64,000 bases of DNA from Streptomyces roseofulvus (GTDB lineage Bacteria > Actinomycetota > Actinomycetes > Streptomycetales > Streptomycetaceae): the NCBI RefSeq assembly GCF_039534915.1, contig NZ_BAAAWE010000001.1, positions 4,464,001 through 4,528,000 on the forward strand. The letters are read 5' to 3'. Positions 16,546 through 25,536 of the stretch are shown piece by piece. The notes under the pieces were generated by a model that worked only from the letters and a program-made list of their open reading frames with translations, ran no database searches and was not told where the DNA came from. Made by a program: the position numbers and the translations under genes. Position 1 is the stretch's first letter, and each line of letters begins with the position of its first letter.

Positions 16546-16932
16546 ATGGCATCGCTCAACGTCGGCAATCTCGGCAGCCTCGGCGAGTACCTGCGCGAGC
16601 AGCGGCGCACCGCGCAGCTCTCGCTGCGGCAGCTCGCCGACGCCGCCGGGGTCTCGAACCCGTACCTCAGCCAGATCGAGCGCGGCCTGCGGAAACCCAG
16701 CGCCGAGGTGCTCCAGCAGGTCGCCAAGGCGCTGCGGATCTCGGCCGAGACGCTCTACGTGCGGGCCGGGATCCTCGACGAGAAGGACCGGGAGGAGCTG
16801 GAGACGCGGGCGGTCATCCTGGCCGATCCCTCGATCAGCGAGCGGCAGAAGCAGGTGCTGCTCCAGATCTACGACTCCTTCCGCAAGGAGAACGCCGCGG
16901 AGAACGCCGCGGAGTCGGAAGCAACCAGCTAG
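16546..16932 (+). CDS. XRE-family regulator preceding hbhA
   Basis: 128 residues. The HTH is at about residues 9-64 (LGEYLREQRRTAQLSLRQLADAAGVSNPYLSQIERG), followed by a helical C-terminus. The gene matches M. tuberculosis Rv0474 in both family and position, directly upstream of an hbhA homologue. It probably represses or activates its own operon through the palindrome at 16492-16519. The next gene begins 26 nt after its stop. The Tn7-like element inserted just upstream, leaving the palindrome and coding region intact but replacing everything further upstream. Confidence 0.9.
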   Translation: MASLNVGNLGSLGEYLREQRRTAQLSLRQLADAAGVSNPYLSQIERGLRKPSAEVLQQVAKALRISAETLYVRAGILDEKDREELETRAVILADPSISERQKQVLLQIYDSFRKENAAENAAESEATS

Positions 16933-16958
16933 CACGTTCCACCGGGAGGACCACCAGC

Positions 16959-17579
16959 ATGGCCATCATCGACGAACTGCGTACCCCCCTCTACTTCGCC
17001 GCCGGCACCGCCGAGCTCGCCGTCCGGCAGGCCCGCAAGGTGCCCGGCCTGATCGAGCAGCTCGCCGCCGAGGCGCCCGGCCGGTTCGAGGCCGTCCGGA
17101 ACACCGACCCCAAGGTCGTGCAGGAGAAGGTCACCGACCGGGCCAAGGAGGCCCAGACCGTCGTCCAGGCGAAGGTCGCCGAGGTCGTCGGCGGCCTCGA
17201 CACCGACCTCAAGAAGCTCGGCGAGACCGCGCAGGACCTGGCCCTGCGGGGCGTCGGCATGGCCGTCGAGTACGCGGTGAAGGCGCGCGAGAAGTACGAG
17301 GAGGTCGCCGCCCACGGCGAGGAGGCCGTCCGCGCCTGGCGCGGCGAGACCGCCGAGCCGGCCACCGAGATCACCGTCGTGGTCGAGCCCGTCTCCGAGC
17401 CGGAGGCAGAGGCCGAGCCGGCCGCGGCGCCCCTGGCCGAGGTGCCCGCGCAGGAGGCGGCCGGACCGGAGGCCGCGAAGGCTCCCGCCCGCAAGCCCGC
17501 CGCCCGCAAGGCCGCCGCGAAGAAGACCGCCGCCAAGGCGGCGGACGAGACCGCCGTCCCGGCCGGCGAGGCCGAATAG
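16959..17579 (+). CDS. hbhA: HbhA-like heparin-binding haemagglutinin homologue
   Basis: 206 residues. The N-terminal 120 form a predicted amphipathic coiled coil (LRTPLYFAAGTAELAVRQAR). A Pro/Glu-rich linker follows and a C-terminal tail is rich in Ala-Lys repeats (RKPAARKAAAKKTAAKAA), as in mycobacterial HbhA. In mycobacteria the Lys-rich tail binds sulphated sugars and the protein is cell-surface or lipid-body associated; in Streptomyces the role is unknown. The context (XRE regulator before, DUF2516 after) repeats Rv0474-Rv0476. GGGAGGA precedes the ATG by 8 nt. Confidence 0.85.
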   Translation: MAIIDELRTPLYFAAGTAELAVRQARKVPGLIEQLAAEAPGRFEAVRNTDPKVVQEKVTDRAKEAQTVVQAKVAEVVGGLDTDLKKLGETAQDLALRGVGMAVEYAVKAREKYEEVAAHGEEAVRAWRGETAEPATEITVVVEPVSEPEAEAEPAAAPLAEVPAQEAAGPEAAKAPARKPAARKAAAKKTAAKAADETAVPAGEAE

Positions 17580-17674
17580 CGGACCCGGGCACGATTCCTG
17601 GGGCCCGGAGCGTTGAAACGGGTACCTTGACCGCGAGGCGTACGTACCCCATGACCCCCTAGGCGGTGTTCAGC

Positions 17675-18022
17675 ATGCTGATGGACCGGTTCGACAACAC
17701 CCTCAACCTGCTGATGTTCCTGGTCTTCACCGGCTTCGCCGTCGCCTCGTTCGTGATCGCGGCGCTGGTCCGCGAGGACGCCTACCGGGCCGCCGACAAG
17801 CAGACCAAGAAGTTCTGGCTGATCCTGCTCGGGGTCAACCTCGCCCTGAACCTGTTCCTGCCCGGCCTCCTCTTCCTGCTCATCGCGGGCCTCGTCGCCG
17901 CCATCGTCTTCATGGTGGACGTGCGGCCCGCGCTCAAGCAGGTCATGGGCGGGGGCGGCGGCGGCCGGCGGGGCGGCTCCAGCAGCGACGGGCCGTACGG
18001 GCCGTACAACGGCGGCCGGTAG
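17675..18022 (+). CDS. DUF2516 family membrane protein
   Basis: About 115 residues with two or three membrane helices: NLLMFLVFTGFAVASFVIAA, then FWLILLGVNLALNLF running into a further hydrophobic stretch up to VFMVDV. The tail is Gly/Arg-rich and probably disordered. It corresponds to the Rv0476 family that follows hbhA in actinobacteria; function unknown. ATG 17675 was chosen because AGGCGG lies 8 nt upstream; GTG 17666 and ATG 17681 are alternatives. Confidence 0.82.
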   Translation: MLMDRFDNTLNLLMFLVFTGFAVASFVIAALVREDAYRAADKQTKKFWLILLGVNLALNLFLPGLLFLLIAGLVAAIVFMVDVRPALKQVMGGGGGGRRGGSSSDGPYGPYNGGR

Positions 18023-18053
18023 AGCTCGCACCCCGGCAGAGGGGGCACGTGTC

Positions 18054-18090
18054 GGGCGGGGTCCGGGGAGGTCGTCCCCAGGCCCCGCCC
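18054..18090. terminator. Hairpin between convergent DUF2516 and SpoIIE-type genes
   Basis: GGGCGGGG (18054-18061) pairs with CCCCGCCC (18083-18090), and inside it GGGGA pairs with TCCCC. It lies between the two converging stop codons. Confidence 0.6.
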
Positions 18091-18096
18091 GCTTGG

Positions 18097-19428
18097 TCAT
18101 CCCCGGTTCCTGTCCCGTTCCAGGGCCAGCAGGGCCACGTCGTCCGTCAGCTCGCCGCCGTTCAGCGTCCGGGCCTCGGCCATCGCCGCCTCCAGGAGCG
18201 CCTCGCCGCGCAGGCCGCCGGCCAGCTGCCGGTTGATCATCTCGACCATGCCGTCCTGCCCGAGCCGCGCCGAGCCGGGGCCCGCCGTCCGGCCCTCGAT
18301 CAGGCCGTCGGTGTAGAGCAGCAGGCTCCACGCCCCGCCCAGCTCGACCTGCCGGCGCGGCCAGCGGGCGCGCGGCAGCAGGCCCAGGGCCGGGCCCCCG
18401 TCCTCGTACGGCAGGAGCCGCGCGGTGCCGCCGCGGTGGGCGACCAGCGGGGCCGGGTGCCCGGCCAGGCAGAGCCCGGCCCGGCGCCCGTCGGGCGCGA
18501 TGTCGACCGTGCAGAGGGTCGCGAAGATCTCCTCGCTCTCCCGCTCGTGCTCCAGGACCTGCTGGAGGGTGGAGAGCAGCTCGTCCCCGCAGAGCCCGGC
18601 GAAGGTCAGGGCGCGCCAGGCGATCCGCAGCTCGACGCCGAGCGCGGCCTCGTCCGGGCCGTGGCCGCAGACGTCGCCGATCATGGCGTGGACGGTGCCG
18701 TCCGGGGTGCGGACGACGTCGTAGAAGTCGCCGCCGAGCAGCGCGCGGGACCGGCCGGGCCGGTAGCTGGCCGCGAACCGCAGGTCGGAGCCGTCCAGGA
18801 GCGGGGTGGGCAGCAGGCCGCGCTCCAGCCGGGCGTTCTCCTGGGCGCGCAGCCGGGACTCGGCCAGCTTCACCTTGGCGGCGTCGTTGCGCTTGCGCTC
18901 GACCGCGTACCGGATGGCGCGGCTCAGCAGCCGGCCGTCCAGCTCCTCGCGGAAGAGGTGGTCCTGGGCCCCGACCCGTACCGCCTCGGCGGCCAGCTCG
19001 GCGTCGGCGGAGGGGGCCAGCGCGAGGACGGCGTGCCGGGGCGCGAGGCGCAGGATGTGCCGCAGCGGGGCGAGCGGGTCGCCGTCGCCCGAGCCCCGGG
19101 GCGCGGGCAGCGAGAGGTCGACGAGCACGCAGTGCACGTCGTCGGTGAGCAGCCGCTCGGCCTCGGTGAGGTTGCGGGCGGTGCGGATCCGGACCCGGGT
19201 GCCGCTCGCGCCGGCGGCGTCGAGCAGTTCGGGTACGGCGAGGGCACCCGCCGGGTCGTCCTCGACGACCAGGAGGGTGAGGTCGGTGCGGTCTCGGTCG
19301 GTTCCTGTGCCTGTGCCGGTTCCTGTGTCTGTCACAGCGGTGGCTTCCATGGCGGTGGCGTCCATGGCGGTGGTGTCGCCTTGCCCCGCAGCAGAGACGA
19401 TTCTCTGGCGCGGTACGGATACGGGCAT
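18097..19428 (-). CDS. Receiver domain-SpoIIE (PP2C-type) Ser/Thr phosphatase
   Basis: 443 residues. After a Thr/Gly/Ala simple-sequence leader there is a response-regulator receiver (LTLLVVEDDPAG, with the phospho-acceptor Asp in CVLVDLSLP). A short coiled linker follows, then a PP2C/SpoIIE domain with the metal ligands in GGDFYDVV, GDVCGHG and LTDDVALL. Such RsbU-like proteins dephosphorylate anti-anti-sigma factors, so phosphorylation of the receiver would control a sigma-factor partner switch. No partner anti-sigma gene is adjacent. The start at 19428 is the longest; the repetitive leader may mean the true start is shorter. Confidence 0.88.
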   Translation of the reverse strand: MPVSVPRQRIVSAAGQGDTTAMDATAMEATAVTDTGTGTGTGTDRDRTDLTLLVVEDDPAGALAVPELLDAAGASGTRVRIRTARNLTEAERLLTDDVHCVLVDLSLPAPRGSGDGDPLAPLRHILRLAPRHAVLALAPSADAELAAEAVRVGAQDHLFREELDGRLLSRAIRYAVERKRNDAAKVKLAESRLRAQENARLERGLLPTPLLDGSDLRFAASYRPGRSRALLGGDFYDVVRTPDGTVHAMIGDVCGHGPDEAALGVELRIAWRALTFAGLCGDELLSTLQQVLEHERESEEIFATLCTVDIAPDGRRAGLCLAGHPAPLVAHRGGTARLLPYEDGGPALGLLPRARWPRRQVELGGAWSLLLYTDGLIEGRTAGPGSARLGQDGMVEMINRQLAGGLRGEALLEAAMAEARTLNGGELTDDVALLALERDRNRG

Positions 19429-19795
19429 CGGTCCGGGTTTCCTTCCCTCCCCCGAGGGTGCGCCGGGCGCCGGGTGGCGGCCCGCCCGTCCGGGACCATA
19501 GCGGCAGTCCGGCGCGCAGCGGAATGGCGATCACTCCGTGGGCGGCCGGCTCTTCTTTGGCATATGCCGCGGAAGGGGAGGTAGTTGTGCCCGGAGCGGG
19601 TGCGGGCGGGCCCCGGACCCATGAGAAAGGTCACTCGCGCCGGATCTGTCAGGTCGCGCGCGGGGGCCCGGGTCCGCGGCCCCGCGCTGGGCCCTCGTGC
19701 TCGGGTGACCCGCGGCCCCCGCGCCCGGGAGGCCCTCGGCCCCGGCCTCAGGTGACCTGCGGCCCCCGTGCCCGGGAGGCCCTCGGCCGCCGTCC
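19429..19795. other. Intergenic region with a 47/48-bp tandem duplication
   Basis: No gene is convincing here. Two near-identical copies of a 47-48-bp GC-rich unit starting GGTGACC occupy 19704-19750 and 19751-19798. The second copy runs into the stop codon of the NlpC/P60 gene. The remainder should include the promoter of the phosphatase gene. Confidence 0.6.
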
Positions 19796-20854
19796 TCAGG
19801 AGGGACGGACGATGCCGAGGATCTCCATCGAGCCGGCGCCCGCGACGGTGACGTTCCGCCCGGGGCGGGGCGCGTGGACCATCTTCCCGTCGCCGATGTA
19901 CATGCCGATGTGGCTGGCGTCCCGGTAGTAGACGATCAGGTCGCCGGGGCGCATGTCCTCCGGCTGCACGCGGGGGAGCAGCCGCCACTGCTCCTGCGAG
20001 GTGCGCGGGATCCTCTTGCCGGCGGCGGCCCAGGCGGACTGGGTCAGGCCGGAGCAGTCGAAGGAGTCGGGGCCCTCGGCGCCCCACACGTACGGCTTGC
20101 CGACCTGGGCGAGGGCGGACTCGATGGCCTTGCGGCCCTCGGGGGTGGCCTCGGCGGTGAGTTCGGCGAGTATGCCGGAGCCGAGCCACTTCGTCTGGGC
20201 CTGCTGCCGGGCCAGCTCCTCCAGCCGGCGGAGCCGCTCGCGCTCCTCGGCGGCGAGCTCGCTCTCCAGTTTCCTGGCGGCGGCGATCTTGTCGTTGATC
20301 TCCTTCTTCGCCTCGGCCTGGCGGACCCGGTCGGCCTCCAGCCGGGTCCAGTTGTCGCCGGCCTCGGAGGCGTAGGTGTTCAGCTCCGCCTGGGCGCGCG
20401 AGAGTTCGGCGATGAGGTCGGTGGTGGCCTTGGCGCCCTCGCGGAGCCGGCCGGCGGTGTCGAGGAAGAGCTGCGGGTCGCCGGTGAGGACGAGCTGGGC
20501 GCTGTCGGGGATGCCGCCGCTGCGGTACTGGGCGCGGGCGGTGGCGCCGGCCTGGGCCTTGAGGGTGTCGATCCGCTTCCGGCCGTTCTCGATCATGCGG
20601 GCGAGCCGGACGATCTCGGCGGACTGCTTCTCGGTGCGCTCCTCGGCGAGGTTGTACGCGTCGGTGGCGGCGGCCGCCTGCCGGTAGAGCCCGTCGATCT
20701 CCGTACGCACCTGTTCGAGGGTCTTCTTCGGCGGGGGCGGCGGCAGCGGGGCGGCGGCGGCCTGGAGGGTCAGCGCGGGCGTGGCCAGCAGGGCCAGGGC
20801 GCAGGCCACGGTGACCGCGGCGGCGGCGTACGGACGTCGGCGTCCTCGGTTCAC
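19796..20854 (-). CDS. Secreted NlpC/P60 peptidoglycan endopeptidase
   Basis: 352 residues with a signal peptide (basic MNRGRRRP, then an Ala/Leu core ending around QAAAAP). A long coiled-coil region (about residues 40-230, EQVRTEIDGLYRQAAAATD onward) follows. The C-terminal NlpC/P60 domain has the catalytic Cys in DSFDCSGL, the His in ASHIGMYIG and a third polar residue in MVHAPRPG. It matches RipA-like hydrolases that cut D-Glu-mDAP bonds during growth or septation. It is monocistronic. Confidence 0.92.
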   Translation of the reverse strand: MNRGRRRPYAAAAVTVACALALLATPALTLQAAAAPLPPPPPKKTLEQVRTEIDGLYRQAAAATDAYNLAEERTEKQSAEIVRLARMIENGRKRIDTLKAQAGATARAQYRSGGIPDSAQLVLTGDPQLFLDTAGRLREGAKATTDLIAELSRAQAELNTYASEAGDNWTRLEADRVRQAEAKKEINDKIAAARKLESELAAEERERLRRLEELARQQAQTKWLGSGILAELTAEATPEGRKAIESALAQVGKPYVWGAEGPDSFDCSGLTQSAWAAAGKRIPRTSQEQWRLLPRVQPEDMRPGDLIVYYRDASHIGMYIGDGKMVHAPRPGRNVTVAGAGSMEILGIVRPS

Positions 20855-21144
20855 TGGTTCCCCCTCGTGACCGCGGTACCCCCTCGGCCACTTTCTGATT
20901 TACCGTCAGTAACTTGTGGTGGTCCTGGCGATAGTGCCACGCGGAAACGGAAAACGACAGGTCCCCCGCCAGAGTGACGGCCGATGGGCCGGTGGCGTTC
21001 CCGCGGCAGGGGGACGCGGGCGTGTCGTGGTGCGCCGGAGGCCCCAGGGCACCCGCCGGTCCCCGTGTCACCCGCCGGACCTCGCGTCCCCCCGGCGGCT
21101 CGCGGAGTACGGGACCCCTCACGTCCCCCGCGGCTCGCGGCCCC

Positions 21145-21951
21145 TCACGTCCCCCTCGCCTCCCGGGGCGCGAGCGCGTCCCAGCGGACCGTCACCTCGC
21201 CCTGCCGCCACCGCCGGGGACCGTCGACGACCGGCCAGTCGGCCGCCAGGTCGCGGACCGAGCGGATCCAGCGCTGCCGGGCCCCCAGCGAGGCGTACGG
21301 CGCGGCCGCCGCCCAGGCCCGGTCGAAGTCCCGCAGGAAGGCGTGGACCGGCTCGCCCGGCACATTGCGGTGGATCAGCGCCTTCGGCAGCCGCTCGGCC
21401 AGGTCCGAGGGCCGTTCCAGGGAGCCCAGCCGGGTCGCGAAGGTGACCGTGCGCGGCCCGCCCCGGTCCAGCGCCACCCACACGTGCCGGCGCCCGATCT
21501 CGTCGCACGTCCCCTCGACGAGCAGCCCGCCCGGCGCGAGCCGCCCGCACAGCCGCGCCCAGACCGCCGCGACCTGCTCCTCGTCGTACTGGCGCAGCAC
21601 GTTCGCGGCCCGGATCAGCGCGGGCGCGCCGGGCACCGGCACCTCGAAGCCGCCGTGGACGAAGGACAGGCCCTCGCCCTCGTACGGCTTCGCGGCCTCG
21701 ACCCGCGCCGGCTCGATCTCGATCCCGTACAGCAGGGTGCGGGGGTCGGCGGTGCGCAGCCGGGCGAGCAGCTCGACGGCGGTCCAGGGGGCGGCCCCGT
21801 ACCCCAGGTCGACGGCGACGGGCGGCTCGGGGGAGCGGCGCAGGGCGGGGCCGTGGACGGCGGCGATCCAGCGGTCCATGCGGCGCAGCCGGTTGGGGTT
21901 GGTGGTCCCGCGGGTCGGGGTGCCGACGGGGCGGGTGGTGCGCGGGGCCAT
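21145..21951 (-). CDS. SAM-dependent methyltransferase, class I
   Basis: About 268 residues from ATG 21951. The Rossmann motif I is VAVDLGYGAAPWTAVELL, followed by GIEIEPARVEAAKPYEG (motif II acidic residue) and LRAANVLRQYDEEQVAAVW; motif IV-like APGGLLVEGTCDE comes next. The substrate is unknown. Upstream reading frame extends through a tandem repeat that is unlikely to be coding. The gene is divergent from mshA, with 317 bp between them. Confidence 0.78.
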   Translation of the reverse strand: MAPRTTRPVGTPTRGTTNPNRLRRMDRWIAAVHGPALRRSPEPPVAVDLGYGAAPWTAVELLARLRTADPRTLLYGIEIEPARVEAAKPYEGEGLSFVHGGFEVPVPGAPALIRAANVLRQYDEEQVAAVWARLCGRLAPGGLLVEGTCDEIGRRHVWVALDRGGPRTVTFATRLGSLERPSDLAERLPKALIHRNVPGEPVHAFLRDFDRAWAAAAPYASLGARQRWIRSVRDLAADWPVVDGPRRWRQGEVTVRWDALAPREARGT

Positions 21952-21970
21952 GCGACGAGGGTACGTGGCG

Positions 21971-22089
21971 GGCGCACGCGCGCGTACGGCTGCCGACCGC
22001 GTACGTTCCGGGCACGCGCGTACGGCCGCCGCCGGCCGTGTACGACCCCGGCACGCGCGCGTACGGCCGCCGCCGGCCGCGTTCGGCCC
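21971..22089. repeat. Three tandem 39-40-bp repeats upstream of the methyltransferase gene
   Basis: Copies at 21971-22010, 22011-22049 and 22050-22089 share GGCACGCGCG..GTACGGCCGCCG and end near CGTACG or CGTTCGG. They fill much of the divergent promoter region between the methyltransferase gene and mshA. The rest of the 317-bp gap (22090-22268) shows no gene. Confidence 0.75.
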
Positions 22090-22268
22090 GGGCAATGAAT
22101 TGGCAAAGTGCCCCGGTGGCGGAAATGAAAGAGGTCGCTCCGGTGTTGTGAGGGGCCGGAGGACGTGTGCGCCCTCCTTCAGGCATGTCCGGCGGACCCG
22201 GACGCGCCGGTGCGGCCGCCCCTGGCCGAACAGCCCCGCCAGGCACCTCTCGCGGAAGGACCGCCGAC

Positions 22269-23639
22269 GTGAGCCAGTACGTGTCCCGGTTCGCCGGCAC
22301 CCGGCACCGGCACCCGGCAGCCCCCTCCCGGCTCCGGCTTCCCGGCCGCCACCGCACCCCCCGCCGGGTCGCCATGCTCTCCGTGCACACCTCCCCGCTC
22401 CACCAGCCGGGCACCGGCGACGCGGGCGGCATGAACGTCTACATCGTCGAGCTCGCCAAGCGGCTCGCGGCCATCGACATCGAGGTGGAGATCTTCACCC
22501 GGGCCACCACCGGCGGCCTGGCCCCGGTCGTCGAGCTGGCCCCCGGGGTCCTGGTGCGGCACGTCGACGCCGGGCCGTACGAGGGGCTGGCCAAGGAGGA
22601 GCTGCCGGCCCAGCTCTGCGCCTTCACGCACGGCGTGATGCAGGCGTGGGCGGGCCACCGCCCCGGCCACTACGACCTCGTCCACTCGCACTACTGGCTC
22701 TCCGGCCACGTCGGCTGGCTCGCCGCCGAGCGGTGGGGCGTCCCGCTCGTGCACGCCATGCACACCATGGCCAAGGTCAAGAACGCCTCGCTCGCCGAGG
22801 GCGACACCCCCGAGCCCGCCGCCCGGGTCATCGGCGAGACGCAGATCGTCGCCGCCGCGGACCGGCTGATCGCCAACACCACCGAGGAGGCCGACGAGCT
22901 GGCCCGCTTCTACGAGGCGGACCCCGGCAAGATCGCGGTCGTCCACCCCGGGGTGAACCTCGACCGCTTCCGGCCCGCCGACGGCCGGGCCGCCGCCCGC
23001 GCCCGCCTCGGCCTGCCGCGGGACGCCTTCGTCCCCGTCTTCGCCGGCCGCATCCAGCCCCTCAAGGCCCCGGACATCCTGCTGCGCGCCGCCGCCCTGA
23101 TGGTCGACCGCGACCCCTCGCTGCGCTCCCGGATGGTGGTGCCGGTGGTCGGCGGTCCCAGCGGAAGCGGCCTCGCCAAGCCGGAGCAGCTGCAGAAGCT
23201 CGCCGCCACGCTGGGCATCGCCGATCTGGTGCGCTTCCACCCGCCGGTGGGCCAGGAGCGGCTCGCGGACTGGTTCCGGGCCGCGTCGGTCCTCGTCATG
23301 CCCTCGTACAGCGAGTCGTTCGGTCTCGTCGCGATCGAGGCGCAGGCGACCGGCACGCCGGTCGTCGCCGCCGCGGTGGGCGGACTTCCGGTGGCCGTGC
23401 GGGACGAGCGGACCGGTTTCCTGGTGCAGGGTCACGACCCCGTCGACTACGCGCGCGTGCTGGATCGTTTCGCCGCGGATCCGGAGCTCACCGCGCGGAT
23501 GGGCGACGCGGCCGCCCGGCACGCCGAGTCCTTCGGCTGGGACACGGCCGCCTCGGGCACCGCCGACGTGTACACGGCCGCCATGCACGACCACCGGCAG
23601 CGCGCGCACCACCGTCGCGTACGCTCCCACCATGGCTGA
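22269..23639 (+). CDS. mshA: D-inositol-3-phosphate glycosyltransferase (mycothiol synthesis)
   Basis: 456 residues, a GT-B fold GT4 glycosyltransferase. It transfers GlcNAc from UDP-GlcNAc to 1L-myo-inositol-1-phosphate, the first step of mycothiol synthesis in the cytosol. The N-terminal MLSVHTSPLHQPGTGDAGGM and DLVHSHYWLSG, the hinge VFAGRIQPLKAPD, and the donor-binding motif SYSESFGLVAIEAQATGTPVV all fit MshA. GTG 22269 follows GGAAGGA. Its end overlaps the ybjN-like gene by 8 bp, and gpmA follows, the order seen around Rv0486-Rv0489. Confidence 0.95.
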   Translation: MSQYVSRFAGTRHRHPAAPSRLRLPGRHRTPRRVAMLSVHTSPLHQPGTGDAGGMNVYIVELAKRLAAIDIEVEIFTRATTGGLAPVVELAPGVLVRHVDAGPYEGLAKEELPAQLCAFTHGVMQAWAGHRPGHYDLVHSHYWLSGHVGWLAAERWGVPLVHAMHTMAKVKNASLAEGDTPEPAARVIGETQIVAAADRLIANTTEEADELARFYEADPGKIAVVHPGVNLDRFRPADGRAAARARLGLPRDAFVPVFAGRIQPLKAPDILLRAAALMVDRDPSLRSRMVVPVVGGPSGSGLAKPEQLQKLAATLGIADLVRFHPPVGQERLADWFRAASVLVMPSYSESFGLVAIEAQATGTPVVAAAVGGLPVAVRDERTGFLVQGHDPVDYARVLDRFAADPELTARMGDAAARHAESFGWDTAASGTADVYTAAMHDHRQRAHHRRVRSHHG

Positions 23640-24189
23640 CGCTCAGGACGCTCAGGACACGCGGGACACCCGGCGGATCGTCGAGGACACGCTCACCGAC
23701 GCGGAGCTGGAGTGGGAGAGCCCCGACCCCGGCTCGTACGTGGTCAAGCTCCCCGGCACCCGCAAGCTGTCCACGACCCTGTCGCTGCGGATCGGCCGGC
23801 ACTCCCTCTCGCTCAACGCCTTCGTCGTCCGCCACCCCGACGAGAACGAGGCCGGCGTCCACCGCTGGCTCCTCGAACGGAACCTCAAGCTGTACGGGGT
23901 GGGGTACGCGATCGACCAGCTCGGCGACATCTACCTGGCCGGCAAGCTGCCGCTGGCCGCCGTCACGCCGGAGGAGCTGGACCGGCTGCTCGGCTCGGTC
24001 CTGGAGGCGGCGGACGGCGACTTCAACACGCTGCTGGAACTCGGCTTCGCGTCGGCCATCCGGCGGGAGTACGCCTGGCGGGTCTCCCGCGGGGAGTCGA
24101 CGCGGAACCTGGACGCGTTCAGGAGCCTGACGCGGGAGACGGCTGCTTCCGCTCCGGCTCCGGCTCCGGCTCGGCCGGAACGGGACTGA
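23632..24189 (+). CDS. YbjN domain-containing protein
   Basis: 185 residues. The YbjN fold spans roughly residues 15-150 (VEDTLTDAELEWESPDPG, WLLERNLKLYGVGYAIDQLG, DIYLAGKLPLAAVTPEELD). The family resembles type III secretion chaperones in fold and has been linked to protein stability, but the role in actinobacteria is unknown. It overlaps mshA by 8 bp and so is translationally coupled to it. Its Ala/Pro-rich 3' end overlaps the convergent MFS gene by 71 bp. Confidence 0.85.
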   Translation: MADAQDAQDTRDTRRIVEDTLTDAELEWESPDPGSYVVKLPGTRKLSTTLSLRIGRHSLSLNAFVVRHPDENEAGVHRWLLERNLKLYGVGYAIDQLGDIYLAGKLPLAAVTPEELDRLLGSVLEAADGDFNTLLELGFASAIRREYAWRVSRGESTRNLDAFRSLTRETAASAPAPAPARPERD

Positions 24190-25411
24190 CGGGCTCGTCC
24201 TCGCACAGCGCCCTGCGCAGCCGCACGGTGTAGCCGACGGCGGCGAGGAGGCCGATCGCGAAGCAGCCGGCCCACAGCACGTCCGAGCCCGGCCCGTCGA
24301 CGACCGCGCCGGCCACGACCGGCGCGACGAAGGCGGCGACCGCCCACGACATGCCCATCACGCCCTGGTAGCGGCCGCGGGCGTGCTCCGGGGCGAGCCG
24401 GGCGGTGGCGGCGGCGTTCGTCGGCACGTGGACCATCTCGCCGACCGTCCACACGACGACGGTCGCGGCGAAGGCGACGGCCGACCCGGCCAGCGCGGTG
24501 GCACCGGTGCCGACGGCGAAGAGCAGCGAGGCCACGGTCAGCAGCACCACCGGCGAACGCCGGTCGGTCACCTTGTTCACCAGCAGCTGGAAGCCGACGA
24601 TCACGATGCCGTTGACGGCGATCACCATGCCGTACGAGGACGGCGACAGGCCCTGCTCGGCCATGGTCAGCGGCAGGCCGATCCAGGGCGCGGTGAAGAC
24701 CAGGCAGATCAGCAGATTGAGCAGGACGAGGGTGCGGAAGGGCGCGTCGCGCAGCACGTCGAGCATGGACACCCGCTCGTCGTCCTTCTTCTCCCCGGCC
24801 TTGGCCTCCGTCCTCTCGGGCCGGGTCTCCGGCAGCCGCAGGAAGACGATCACCGCGCACAGGGTGGTGGCGACGGCGTCGACGACGAAGAGGGTGCGGT
24901 AGCCGAGGACGGCGGCGACGCCGCCCGCGATGGAGGCGACGGCGAAGCCCAGGTTGAGGGCCCAGTAGTTGAGGGCGTAGGCGCGGCGCACGTCGTCGGC
25001 GGGGACCATGTCGGCGATCGTCGCGTTGATGGAGGGCCGGACCGCCTGCATGGCGACGCCCATCAGCAGGACGACGAGGGCCACGCCCCAGGCGCTGGTG
25101 ACGAAGACGAGCGCGGCGGCGCAGGCGGCGGCCGCCAGGTGCATGGTGACCATCGTGGGACGGCGGCCCCAGTGGTCCGTCAGGGCGCCGCCGAGCGGGG
25201 AGCCGGCGACGCCGCCGAGGCCGTGGAGGGCGACGACGAGACCGGCGAACCAGGCGGAGTGCCCGAGCTCGGTCGTCAGGTAGAGGGAGAGGAACGTCAG
25301 GACGAAGGCCCCGGTCCGGTTCACCAGGGTCGACAACCACAGCCACCAGAAGCCCTGCGGCAGACCGGAGACGGTCGCGACCGCCGATCGTCTGAGCGAG
25401 TCGATGGACAT
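24119..25411 (-). CDS. MFS transporter (12-helix, multidrug-efflux type)
   Basis: About 430 residues from ATG 25411 (MSIDSLRRSAVATVSGLPQG). The helices are clear, with the loop 2-3 motif GGALTDHWGRRPTMV and a second-half equivalent VNKVTDRRSP. The central cytoplasmic loop (PETRPERTEAKAGEKKDDE) and the C-terminal Glu/Pro tail are hydrophilic. This is a proton-driven exporter of unknown substrate. The gene is convergent with ybjN and the two coding ends overlap by 71 bp. Confidence 0.88.
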   Translation of the reverse strand: MSIDSLRRSAVATVSGLPQGFWWLWLSTLVNRTGAFVLTFLSLYLTTELGHSAWFAGLVVALHGLGGVAGSPLGGALTDHWGRRPTMVTMHLAAAACAAALVFVTSAWGVALVVLLMGVAMQAVRPSINATIADMVPADDVRRAYALNYWALNLGFAVASIAGGVAAVLGYRTLFVVDAVATTLCAVIVFLRLPETRPERTEAKAGEKKDDERVSMLDVLRDAPFRTLVLLNLLICLVFTAPWIGLPLTMAEQGLSPSSYGMVIAVNGIVIVGFQLLVNKVTDRRSPVVLLTVASLLFAVGTGATALAGSAVAFAATVVVWTVGEMVHVPTNAAATARLAPEHARGRYQGVMGMSWAVAAFVAPVVAGAVVDGPGSDVLWAGCFAIGLLAAVGYTVRLRRALCEDEPVSPVPAEPEPEPERKQPSPASGS

Positions 25412-25536
25412 GTGTGGGCGCCCCCTGCGTGCTGTAAGTCCCTCCAACGGCACTCGAAACTTACGCATCTCGGCTGGCGGACGCCAGCGAATTGACGACG
25501 CGCGTCAATCGTCAGCGGTCCATTAGGCTCGTACGC

